A stretch of DNA of 38,907 bases from an uncultured Oscillospiraceae bacterium (lineage in GTDB: Bacteria > Bacillota > Clostridia > Oscillospirales > Oscillospiraceae): contig CANRQC010000002.1 in the NCBI GenBank assembly GCA_947632695.1, positions 1 to 38,907 of the forward strand, in the 5' to 3' direction. Of this stretch, positions 1 to 8,131 are shown piece after piece. Under the pieces are notes generated by a model that was given only the letters and a program-made list of their open reading frames with translations, ran no database searches and was not told where the DNA came from. The translations under genes were made by a program, and so were the position numbers. Positions within the stretch are counted from its first letter, which is position 1. The number at the start of each line of letters is the position of its first letter.

Positions 1-118
1 CCTATATTTTCCTCGATTCATGGTTTGGTTATACATTTGAATGAAATGGGGGCAGGCCCTGCGGCCTGCCCCGTGCTGTATATCGAAAAACCTCGCTGAG
101 TGAGTGGTTCAAAAGAGC

Positions 119-406
119 TTATAGCGATGAGTAAAAATCCCTGTTAGAATTATTGAGCGGTCTGCCAACCGGACAATCCTGCCGGGTCGCCAGCTTGCCG
201 ATCAGACGGTACAGCGTCGGCTGAAACTCCACGGCGGCTCGGAGCATCTTCACTTCCTCTTCCCGCCATTGCTCCGGAATGGCGTAGACGGTCACGTCGT
301 AGGGAATCCGCCGCCGGGTCTCCACCGCCTGACCGTTGATTCGTGTCAGGGCTTCCAGCGAGGTAGCGTCCATATCGTTCTGCTCGTATTCTGAATTCAT
401 GTTCAA
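119..406 (-). CDS. TnpW-like small transposon-encoded protein (N-terminal half), atypical C-terminus
   Basis: ORF 95 aa; 'MNSEYEQNDM...ALTRINGQAVETRRRI' resembles TnpW of Tn4451-type elements; good RBS (AAAGGAAG) upstream of ATG; overlaps relaxase 3' end out of frame. Confidence 0.5.
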   Translation of the reverse strand: MNMNSEYEQNDMDATSLEALTRINGQAVETRRRIPYDVTVYAIPEQWREEEVKMLRAAVEFQPTLYRLIGKLATRQDCPVGRPLNNSNRDFYSSL

Positions 407-1148
407 AACTTCCTTTCAAATATCGTTCGTGGTGCAGGCGGCTTCCCCTGCACTTTTTTCCGTTGGGACAGGTGAAGGTGATCTCCTTCCGCTCCGCTGT
501 CCACTTGACTTCGTAGCCCTTGCGCTTCATGAGAAGAATAAAATCTTCCTTGTTCGCGCTGCGCTGCATTGCCTGACCGATATCGTACATCAGCCGGAAC
601 TTCCAGCTTTCCCCCTTCCGGGCCGCCCGGTATTCCCGGGCAGACATCTTCTTGCCGCCGCCTTCATACTTCGGTAGGACTCGGAGCCCGTGGGCCTGAC
701 AGATCTCGTCGCTGACCTGCCGCAAAAATTTCAGCGTGTTGGGATCTTGCCGGAGCTTTCGTCCCGTCTCGAAGCGCACCGAGTTGATGATGAAGTGGGA
801 ATGCACATGCCTGGCGTCGCAGTGCGTAGTGACCAGGACCTCCGCGCCGGGCCAGGCCCGGGCGGCAAATTCCAGGGCGATCTTGTGGGCCTGCGCGGGC
901 GTGACGGGTTCCGCGGGAGAGAAGGACTGGACGTACTGATAGAAGTTGATCCCGTCCATCTTTCCGTGGGCGGCCTTCGTCGCTTCAAATTCCAGAATGG
1001 AATTGCGCCCATCGCAGTTGACGCCGCTGATGAGATACTGCCGCGACTGCGCGTCCCAGGTCTTGTCCTTGCGCATACAGTAATCCATGACCGCCCGCAT
1101 GGCGATCAGGTGCTGACGGGTCTCCCGGATATAAGTCACGGTCGCCAT
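150..1148 (-). CDS. MobA/VirD2-type relaxase
   Basis: ORF 332 aa; N-terminal 'MATVTYIRETRQHLIAMRAVMDYC', His cluster 'HCDARHVHSHFIINSV' typical of relaxase motif III; C-terminal ~75 aa low complexity. Confidence 0.85.
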   Translation of the reverse strand: MATVTYIRETRQHLIAMRAVMDYCMRKDKTWDAQSRQYLISGVNCDGRNSILEFEATKAAHGKMDGINFYQYVQSFSPAEPVTPAQAHKIALEFAARAWPGAEVLVTTHCDARHVHSHFIINSVRFETGRKLRQDPNTLKFLRQVSDEICQAHGLRVLPKYEGGGKKMSAREYRAARKGESWKFRLMYDIGQAMQRSANKEDFILLMKRKGYEVKWTAERKEITFTCPNGKKCRGSRLHHERYLKGSFEHEFRIRAERYGRYLAGSPDTNQRSGGGDPAADSLRRDRLRHSGAMAGRGSEDAPSRRGVSADAVPSDRQAGDPAGLSGWQTAQ

Positions 1149-1465
1149 GGCGTCCCTCGGTTGAGTCGGTAGAGTTCTTCGTAGATGGCTTTCTGCAAAT
1201 CGATGACCTCCTGAAAATTGTAGGAATGAAATACGCCGGCGTTGATCTTCATGGTGATCTGATTGAGATTGTTGCCGACGCGTTTCAGCTCCGTAATCAG
1301 TGGCCGGGTATCCTCGGCCACATGAATTTCCGTCAGCAGAGAGGCCGCGACGATATAATCCGTCAGGCTCATGCGCGCCTTGACGGCGTTTCGGATGATG
1401 GCTTCCTTTTCAGAAGCGGTCAGCCGGACGGTCAAGGTTTGGTTTCGTTTTCGGTTTTCGGACAT
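1136..1465 (-). CDS. mobC: MobC-family mobilization/relaxosome protein
   Basis: 109 aa; 'RKRNQTLTVRLTASEKEAIIRNAVKARMSLTDYI...ELKRVGNNLNQI'; overlaps relaxase start. Confidence 0.85.
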   Translation of the reverse strand: MSENRKRNQTLTVRLTASEKEAIIRNAVKARMSLTDYIVAASLLTEIHVAEDTRPLITELKRVGNNLNQITMKINAGVFHSYNFQEVIDLQKAIYEELYRLNRGTPWRP

Positions 1466-1501
1466 CTGATTCCTCCGTTTCGTAAGTCATAAGTGGGTCC
1501 G

Positions 1502-1587
1502 GGCTGCCGCCCGGTTTTCCCCTTTGGGGATGGGGGACGCGGCGGGCGGACAGCCAGACGCTCTGCTTGCCCCAGACAAGGTCTGGG
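1502..1587. other. Candidate oriT / structured region upstream of mobC
   Basis: Imperfect inverted repeat GGCTGCCGCCCG (1502-1513)/CGGGCGGACAGCC (1543-1555) and perfect hairpin CCCAGAC-AAG-GTCTGGG (1571-1587). Confidence 0.35.
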
Positions 1588-1608
1588 AAAACGTACCTCC
1601 AGCCGCTT

Positions 1609-2487
1609 TCAAATTTTCTGGAATTGACTGCGACGGCACGGGTGGGCGGTGCCGTTCATCTTCTGTTCCTCCATCCGACTGGACGGATGCAGATCGTCAA
1701 TGACCGTGAGGACATCTTTCAGCGCAAACGCGTTGTAGAGAATGCTGTTTGCCGTATCCCGGAACGACAAAGGCAGCTCCGACGCCGTAAACCTTCCGAA
1801 GAAGGAGAGCGTCAGAGCTGCCAGTGTGCTTTTTCGGGAGCCGGTCTTGCCGGACAGAAGCATGACGAACTTGGGTTCGCATCCAGCTTCCTTGAGGAAA
1901 TGATTGAGAGAGCTGAGGAAAGTGAACGCCAGAAGCGGGAGCATGATTTCTTCCGGCGCCGGGGGCTGCCAGAGCAGACTGGCAGCGGTTTGGATATCCA
2001 GCATTTCACAGCGCCGCTCTATGCGATAGCCGCGCATTTTACTGGGAAGCTCCACGGTGAAGCGGTCTTCCCCTGGCATGAGGAAATGCCAATCGCCGTC
2101 GATCTGCCGCCAGCCGGTGGTGGAAAAGACGGTGACCTTTTCCGCGTTCAGGGCGGTGGTTTGGAGCGCGTTCCAGACGCTGGACTTGGTTTTCAGACCT
2201 GGCTCCAGAATGCAGTCCATGCCCCAGTACTTCACGATCCAGCCAAGGCCCTCTACTTCTTCAGCGGGGATCGTGATTTCCGGGAGCGTGCGTCCGCTTT
2301 GGTGGACCCCACCAAGGCGAACGAATTTGGCGGACGACACGCCGTCGTCCATCGAGATCTCGCGCAGCACTGCCGGCGCGAGGTTGCACAGCTTCCTTGT
2401 GAAAGCGCCCTGCCTGTTGACGCCCGATTCATACAGGCAGTGATCCTTCACAAAATACTGCGGTGCGTACTGTGGGGGTTGAGTCAA
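1609..2487 (-). pseudogene. DUF927-family protein, 3'-truncated
   Basis: 'TTGWRQIDGDWHFLMPG', Walker A-like 'SGKTGSRKSTLAAL', 'IDDLHPSSRMEEQKMN' then abrupt non-homologous tail and stop; probable TTG start at 2487 with GGAGGAAG RBS. Confidence 0.6.
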
Positions 2488-2616
2488 TATTTCTTCCTCC
2501 GTTCGTAAAAGATATACTACCGCCTGCCACTCTTTGCGCCTCCGGGTCCGATAGTCCGGAGGCGATTCCCTCAAAAAGTGCGAGTAGTATCCATTTTACA
2601 ATTTTGAAAATCTCTA

Positions 2617-2645
2617 TTGATTCTATCGAATGTTTGTACTATAAT
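2617..2645 (+). promoter_or_regulatory. Sigma-A type promoter for RdRP-like operon
   Basis: TTGATT (2617-2622) - 17 bp - TATAAT (2640-2645), ~20 bp upstream of RBS GGGAGGCGAGG and ATG 2667. Confidence 0.7.
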
Positions 2646-2666
2646 TTTTTTGCGGGAGGCGAGGAA

Positions 2667-5600
2667 ATGAACATTCAGCGATACAGGATTTACGAGCTCT
2701 CCGCCCGGGCGGTCATGAGCTATGCCCGGGAGGAGGACGGCGTTTACCGATATGACTTAAATCCCAAGGCAGTCGCCCAGTGTCTGGTGTCCGCCGCTTC
2801 CCATGAGCAGGACAGCAACGCCCTGTTCTTTCAGATCCTCTCCGAACTTCACGGAAAGCGGTATCGGGAGACCGCTACCGACAGCGTCAACGAGGAGCTG
2901 GCGGAGATTCTTTTTTACATGAATTTCCAGAGGGTCTTTGATACTATGGGACTGCGTCAGCGGGATCGGATTCGGCAAAAGAAGGCGGAAAGGATGTTTG
3001 CCCCGGAGGGGATCACGCTGGATTTTGGAAACGGCTCTCACCGGTATCTGGCCTTTGAGCGCTCCGGCAATATGAGCCGGAGCTCCCGGCTTTCCTTCAT
3101 TCGGGAGGATTTTTACGCGCCGATCCGCAGGCGGATCATGCTGGACCTGGAGATCCGGCACTGCCAGCTTAGCAAGCTCTACGCCTACAACGGGCTGATG
3201 CTCAGCGCCGGCCAGCGGATCGAGGGCATCGGGATTGAAAAGAAGCATCGGGTCATTGTGGTGGACAATCCCAAGCGGACCACCGACCGGGAATTCATGG
3301 TCACCGTCCGTGATGACGGAACAAAGGGCAGCACCCGGAAGTTTTTCCGGCAGGAGGTACTTAAAGAGGTGACTGTCACCTGCTTCGACGGGGAGGGCCT
3401 GATTTCCAAAGCCTATGCCGAGAAGCTGGACATCGCCTACTGTGGGCGGCATGTCCATTCCTCCTTCCAGATCCGCATGCCCTATGTGAAGGGCATGCTG
3501 CACCAGGTGGATTTCAAGGATTTCTTTCACAAATTCAATGTGAAAGTCATTCGGGATGTATGGGGTGAGCTCCACCCGGTGGATTCTGTGGATATCATTC
3601 TGACCGTCAGCCAGTTCAAAGCGTTCGGATGGTTCCGAGACTGCAAAAAGAGCTGGAAGGATTATTGGACGGCGTTTCAAAAATACCGCCACGCCTTATA
3701 TATCACCAATGTCAGCAAGGAGGAAGCCGGCGCCCTGACCGAGCTGAATTACCAGTTTCTGGCCACAGTGTCCATCCAGTCGGAGGAATTTCGGCCGGCG
3801 GATTTGCCCGGGGGATGGGATCACAGCCCGGCGGAGGACCAACGGAACTGGCTGACCAAAGCAACGGAGCAGCGGTATTATGATCTCCGGGCGGACGAGG
3901 ATGCCCAGCGGGCGTTTTTCCTGGAGGCCCTGACCAAGCCCGGTATTTTAAAGCATAGCAAGGAAGCCATCATGGCTGCCGTTCTGCGGAAAAATCCCCT
4001 TTTTCTCCATGAGGAGGTCTACCAAGCGCAGCTGGATGCCAAGGCGGAACAGGTCTTGAGGGGCTATGCGGTGGGGCGCCTGCTGGTGCCGGGGGATATC
4101 CGCTATCTGTCCGGGGATCTTCTTTCTTTGCTGTATCATATCGGGCGGGAAAACGAGGCGGTTTCCTTTACGGACGTGCCGTTTCGCACTGAGGTGCTGG
4201 CGGATTCGTTTAACCAAAACAGCTTCTATGCCCCCGGCGCGGCGTATGCCCATGGGGACCTCTGCACCCTCTTGCGCAACCCGCACATCGCCAGGAATGA
4301 GGAGATCCAGTTATCCGTGTACCCGGAGGACAAGCTGCGGGATGATTATTTCGGCCACCTGACGGATGTGGTGATGGTAGACGCCGGAATGCTGGCGGCG
4401 GAGCGTCTGGGCGGCGCGGATTATGACGGGGATCTGGTGCGCACCGTTTCGGACCCGATCCTGAACGCCGCTGTCCGCAGGAACTACGCGGATAATTCTT
4501 ATGATGAGCAGGTCTTACTGACCAATCAAGCCAATCTCCCACTTTTGATGATCCCCTCCATGGCCTCCAAGGAGCAGGACCCGGGCGATTGGCACGCCCG
4601 GTACGAAACGGTGAAAAACACATTCGCCGCCCGGATCGGCCAGATCTGCAACGCGGCGCTGGATCGAAGCGTCATGGCCTATAGCGAAAAAACCGCTCCC
4701 GCATTGCGGAAGCAGTGCAAAGAGGAAACGGAAGCGCTGGCCATTCTCTCCGGCCTGGAGATCGACGCCGCCAAGACCGGCATCCGCCCGGATCTGTCGG
4801 AATATCTGGGGCGCAAAACCCGGCGCACGCCGTTTTTGAAATACAAAACCATGGTGGAGGAAAGTGAAAAGCGGCGGGCGTGGTACGAGGATACCCACCG
4901 GCAAAAAATCGACCGGTTCTTTGCGGATACGGACTGGGAGCAGGTCGATTCCCCCGTGGAGCGGCTTCCGCTGCTCGCCCGCCAGCTTCGAGAGGGCACC
5001 AAGAAAGCCCCATGCAGAAAGGCAAGGGATTCTCAGCTATTCCTCTTCGCGCGGGAGAAGGACTGGGAATCCAAGCTCAACCCCCGCACCATGGAAAAGG
5101 TGAAGGAATTGCTGGCAGATTACGATGCCTGCCTAAAACGTATTCGCTCCTGCCGAGCCCCGGCCAAGGAGTACAAGCGCAAGGCGGATATTGAGCGCTC
5201 CCTTTATCGCAGGGGGCTGGAGGAGCTTTACGATACCGACGAGCTCTATGCCCTCTTCCGGACCGCTGACCCGGAGGCGCTTTCCAAGCTCCGAACTGCC
5301 ATCCGGGAGGAGCGGTGGCACCTGATGAAAGAGGGGGACCGGGAAGCGTTCCTTGTCCGCTGGCTGCCGGGGGAGGAATTTGAAGAATGGTACGACCTGC
5401 TGCTGGATTTCCGGCACTACGGATTCCGGGTGCTTGGGGATGTGGTGGGAGACATTGACGACGCCAACAGCGGCGCGGCGCGGAAGCAGCTCCACAGAGC
5501 GGGGGATTCGGAACACTTTGCCGCGATGATGCAGGCCTATATCGACCACCCCAGGGCGAAAAATTACCGGGACGCGGTGGCGAGGAAATGCCGGGAGTTG

Positions 5601-5735
5601 CTCAAAGGCATTGTCCATTTGAACGCGGCGGTGCGGTACATCGTGGCCTTTGGAAAGCGGGAGCTGCTGTGGGACCTGCTGCCGGATTTGATCGAAAGGA
5701 ATGTACTTGAATTGGAGGGGAAGGATCGTGCTTAA
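2667..5735 (+). CDS. Eukaryotic-type RNA-dependent RNA polymerase-like protein (two-barrel polymerase superfamily)
   Basis: 1022 aa from ATG 2667 (track ORF 2463-5735 extended upstream). 'GAAYAHGDLCTLLRNPHIARNEE...VVMVDAGMLAAERLGGADYDGDLVRTVSDP' matches the RNPxxxxxE...(S/L)GGDxDGD signature of cellular RdRPs; catalytic DYDGD at 4419-4433. Confidence 0.75.
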   Translation: MNIQRYRIYELSARAVMSYAREEDGVYRYDLNPKAVAQCLVSAASHEQDSNALFFQILSELHGKRYRETATDSVNEELAEILFYMNFQRVFDTMGLRQRDRIRQKKAERMFAPEGITLDFGNGSHRYLAFERSGNMSRSSRLSFIREDFYAPIRRRIMLDLEIRHCQLSKLYAYNGLMLSAGQRIEGIGIEKKHRVIVVDNPKRTTDREFMVTVRDDGTKGSTRKFFRQEVLKEVTVTCFDGEGLISKAYAEKLDIAYCGRHVHSSFQIRMPYVKGMLHQVDFKDFFHKFNVKVIRDVWGELHPVDSVDIILTVSQFKAFGWFRDCKKSWKDYWTAFQKYRHALYITNVSKEEAGALTELNYQFLATVSIQSEEFRPADLPGGWDHSPAEDQRNWLTKATEQRYYDLRADEDAQRAFFLEALTKPGILKHSKEAIMAAVLRKNPLFLHEEVYQAQLDAKAEQVLRGYAVGRLLVPGDIRYLSGDLLSLLYHIGRENEAVSFTDVPFRTEVLADSFNQNSFYAPGAAYAHGDLCTLLRNPHIARNEEIQLSVYPEDKLRDDYFGHLTDVVMVDAGMLAAERLGGADYDGDLVRTVSDPILNAAVRRNYADNSYDEQVLLTNQANLPLLMIPSMASKEQDPGDWHARYETVKNTFAARIGQICNAALDRSVMAYSEKTAPALRKQCKEETEALAILSGLEIDAAKTGIRPDLSEYLGRKTRRTPFLKYKTMVEESEKRRAWYEDTHRQKIDRFFADTDWEQVDSPVERLPLLARQLREGTKKAPCRKARDSQLFLFAREKDWESKLNPRTMEKVKELLADYDACLKRIRSCRAPAKEYKRKADIERSLYRRGLEELYDTDELYALFRTADPEALSKLRTAIREERWHLMKEGDREAFLVRWLPGEEFEEWYDLLLDFRHYGFRVLGDVVGDIDDANSGAARKQLHRAGDSEHFAAMMQAYIDHPRAKNYRDAVARKCRELLKGIVHLNAAVRYIVAFGKRELLWDLLPDLIERNVLELEGKDRA

Positions 5736-6555
5736 CGAAGTACAGGAGTTTCGCGCTTATACGGGCGCTGTTCCGGGCCTGACCGGGAGCCTTGGCAGGT
5801 TTACCCTGGAATCCATACGGGATTTCCTGGGCTTTGAGCGGATCTTTACCATCCTGGCGCGGGGCTACCTGTTCCGGGATGACGGGGACCCTTACGAGCG
5901 AGTAGACAGTGCGAAAAATGCCCTGCGCGCCTGGTGCAGCGTCCCGGATCCAAAAGACCCGCCGGATCAGTGGAAATTTTCAACCTGTTTTCCCGCACTG
6001 CACGAGGCCTTCCCGGAGCTGGTGGATGAAAATGGCAACGGCTGGTATATCCGGCACATCCGCGGCATCGCCTCCTATGCCCAGGCGCATCCCGAAAAGG
6101 TGAAGGCCAACGTCAAAAGATATCTGACGGACAGAATTGACGATTATGAAACCGCGTGGCGGAATAAGGTGCGGCAGTATCAGATCCCTATCTTCCTGGA
6201 ATCCACAGACGCGATCTGGCAAATTCGGTTCGATGATGTCATTGCCAACGCCCTGACATTGGGCCCGCTTCGGGATATGGAAGCGGAGATCACGCCGGAG
6301 CAGAAGGACAAGCTCCTGCCCTTTGTGAAAGGGAAGGTCAGGCTGGAGCATCTGGTCACGCTGGTGGCCTATTACAAGGCCAATAAGCCGGAGGATTCCG
6401 ATTGGGTGGTGCTGCCGGCGTCCGGCTTTAGTAACTACTTTGGCTCCACGGTTTTCAGTAAACAGGTCCTAAAAGAGCTCACGGACACGGTGATCCTGCG
6501 CTCCAGCACCTCCTACGGCTCCGGCCGCTTCCGAGTAAAGGAGGAGTATCTGTAA
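5728..6555 (+). CDS. Hypothetical protein, translationally coupled to RdRP-like gene
   Basis: ORF frame 5701-6555; GTG at 5728 with GGAGGGGAAGG RBS, overlapping the RdRP stop (5733-5735); no recognised domain. Confidence 0.75.
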   Translation: MLNEVQEFRAYTGAVPGLTGSLGRFTLESIRDFLGFERIFTILARGYLFRDDGDPYERVDSAKNALRAWCSVPDPKDPPDQWKFSTCFPALHEAFPELVDENGNGWYIRHIRGIASYAQAHPEKVKANVKRYLTDRIDDYETAWRNKVRQYQIPIFLESTDAIWQIRFDDVIANALTLGPLRDMEAEITPEQKDKLLPFVKGKVRLEHLVTLVAYYKANKPEDSDWVVLPASGFSNYFGSTVFSKQVLKELTDTVILRSSTSYGSGRFRVKEEYL

Positions 6556-6563
6556 ACAAAAAA

Positions 6564-6598
6564 TGCCCTGTCTTCCAAAAAAGCCGGAAGACAGGGCA
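6564..6598 (-). terminator. Hairpin, terminator-like
   Basis: 13-bp perfect stem TGCCCTGTCTTCC / GGAAGACAGGGCA, loop AAAAAAGCC; U-tract present only in the minus direction. Confidence 0.45.
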
Positions 6599-6687
6599 AA
6601 AAACGATATGCGATCGTTTTTCGTGGGCGTAGGTTTTTCTCCTTGTATAAGAGATTATTCGCTCCAATTCGAACATTTAGTCATTTC

Positions 6688-6748
6688 AGCGAATATTCGC
6701 TATAAATTCGCTATTCACGGTTGACATAGTGAATTTTGTGAGTATAAT
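6688..6748 (+). promoter_or_regulatory. Promoter with operator-like repeats for AlbA_2-type gene
   Basis: 14-bp palindrome AGCGAATATTCGCT (6688-6701), direct repeat TTCGCTAT (6696-6703, 6707-6714; 11-bp spacing), TTGACA (6721-6726)-16-TATAAT (6743-6748). Confidence 0.6.
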
Positions 6749-6778
6749 ATAGTTATGATTATTGTAGGGGGCGCTTCG

Positions 6779-8074
6779 ATGAATTTTGAAACCGAGAATA
6801 TTGAATTCAAGTCTCAGTTTACGGAGGAAATCTATAAAGAAGTGATCGCTTTTGTCAATACTGACGGAGGCGTTGTATATGTTGGAATAGATAATGATGG
6901 AAATGCTGTCGGATTGACCGATATTGATAAAGAATATACGCGTATTACGAACGGCATTCGCGATGCGATCATGCCGGATGTGACCATGTTCGTGCGCTTC
7001 ACGGTACAAGAAAACAAAGTGGTACGTATTATTGTAAGTGAAGGCACGAATAAGCCCTACTATCTCAAGAGGAAAGGTTTGAAACCCAGCGGCGTTTATG
7101 TACGTCAAGGTACGTCCAGTGTTCCCGCTTCCCCCGAGCAGATCCGTCGGATGATCAAGGAGAGCGACGGCGATACTTTTGAAGAGAACCGTTCGCTTGA
7201 GCAAGAGTTGACCTTTGAAGCGGCGCAAAGAGCATTCAATCTTTATGGTGTGGAATTCAACGCGGGGAAATATCGGCTTCTTGGCATTACACAAAAGAAA
7301 GACAGCATTTATACCAACCTTGCCTTGCTCCTCTCTGACCAATGCGCGCACACAACGAAAATTGCTGTGTTCAGCGACGACGCCTGTACGGTATTCCGGG
7401 ATAGCAAGGAGTTCGCGGGTTCGATATTGAAGCAGTTTGAAGACGCCGTAAACTATCTGGCACTTTGTAACAAGACGAGTTCTGTAATCAAAGGTGTGGT
7501 ACGGACTGATAAGCGGGATTACCCCGAAGAAGCGATCCGCGAAGCGTTATTGAACGCGATTGTCCACCGAGATTACAGTTTCAGTGGCAGTATCATCATT
7601 AATGTCACGGACCATAAAATGGAGTTCATTTCTCTCGGTGGGCTTCTTCCCGGCCTTTCTCCAGACGATATTCGTTCCGGGATTTCTCAGCCGAGAAATA
7701 AGAACCTCGCTGAAGTGTTCCACCGTCTGCGTCTAATTGAAAGTTACGGCACTGGCATTCGCAGAATATTCAATCTGTATGCCGATTGCTCGGAACAGCC
7801 GCAAATCGAAGTGACCTCCAATACGTTCAAAATTGTTTTACCGAATATGAATGCTGTTCCCGCGGCAGAACCGGAAAATATCCCGGCAGTTACTCCGCAA
7901 ATGAAAAAAGTGCTTGATTACATCAAAGCAAACGGACAAATCAGTGAAAAAGAGATCAGTGACCTGCTCGGATTGAAAAAGACACGCACATTTACCGTCG
8001 CAAAGCAAATGCGAGATCTTGGGCTGATTAAAGTAATCGGCAGAGGCGAAAGCAAAAAATATTTGCTGAAATGA
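6779..8074 (+). CDS. AlbA_2/Schlafen-domain putative ATP-binding transcriptional regulator
   Basis: 'ETENIEFKSQFTEEIYKEVIAFVNTDGGVVYVGIDNDGNAVGL' (AlbA_2), 'EAIREALLNAIVHRDYS...GTGIRRIF' (HATPase_c_4-like), C-terminal winged HTH; ATG 6779. Confidence 0.85.
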   Translation: MNFETENIEFKSQFTEEIYKEVIAFVNTDGGVVYVGIDNDGNAVGLTDIDKEYTRITNGIRDAIMPDVTMFVRFTVQENKVVRIIVSEGTNKPYYLKRKGLKPSGVYVRQGTSSVPASPEQIRRMIKESDGDTFEENRSLEQELTFEAAQRAFNLYGVEFNAGKYRLLGITQKKDSIYTNLALLLSDQCAHTTKIAVFSDDACTVFRDSKEFAGSILKQFEDAVNYLALCNKTSSVIKGVVRTDKRDYPEEAIREALLNAIVHRDYSFSGSIIINVTDHKMEFISLGGLLPGLSPDDIRSGISQPRNKNLAEVFHRLRLIESYGTGIRRIFNLYADCSEQPQIEVTSNTFKIVLPNMNAVPAAEPENIPAVTPQMKKVLDYIKANGQISEKEISDLLGLKKTRTFTVAKQMRDLGLIKVIGRGESKKYLLK

Positions 8075-8131
8075 ACAGACGGGATTTGGTTTCGTCCTGG
8101 ATTCGGACGGGAAAGGAAGGAGCCTGTATCG

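Noticed and set aside
336-1172. Plus-strand ORFs of 113 and 160 aa
   Set aside because: Antisense to the well-supported relaxase; GC-rich mirror ORFs.
1567-2508. 313-aa plus-strand ORF
   Set aside because: Antisense to the DUF927 reading frame; no coherent domain.
2463-2666. N-terminal 68-aa extension of the RdRP-like ORF
   Set aside because: Runs through the promoter and overlaps the divergent DUF927 gene; ATG 2667 has the strong RBS.
2757-3692. 311-aa minus-strand ORF
   Set aside because: Antisense shadow of the RdRP-like gene.
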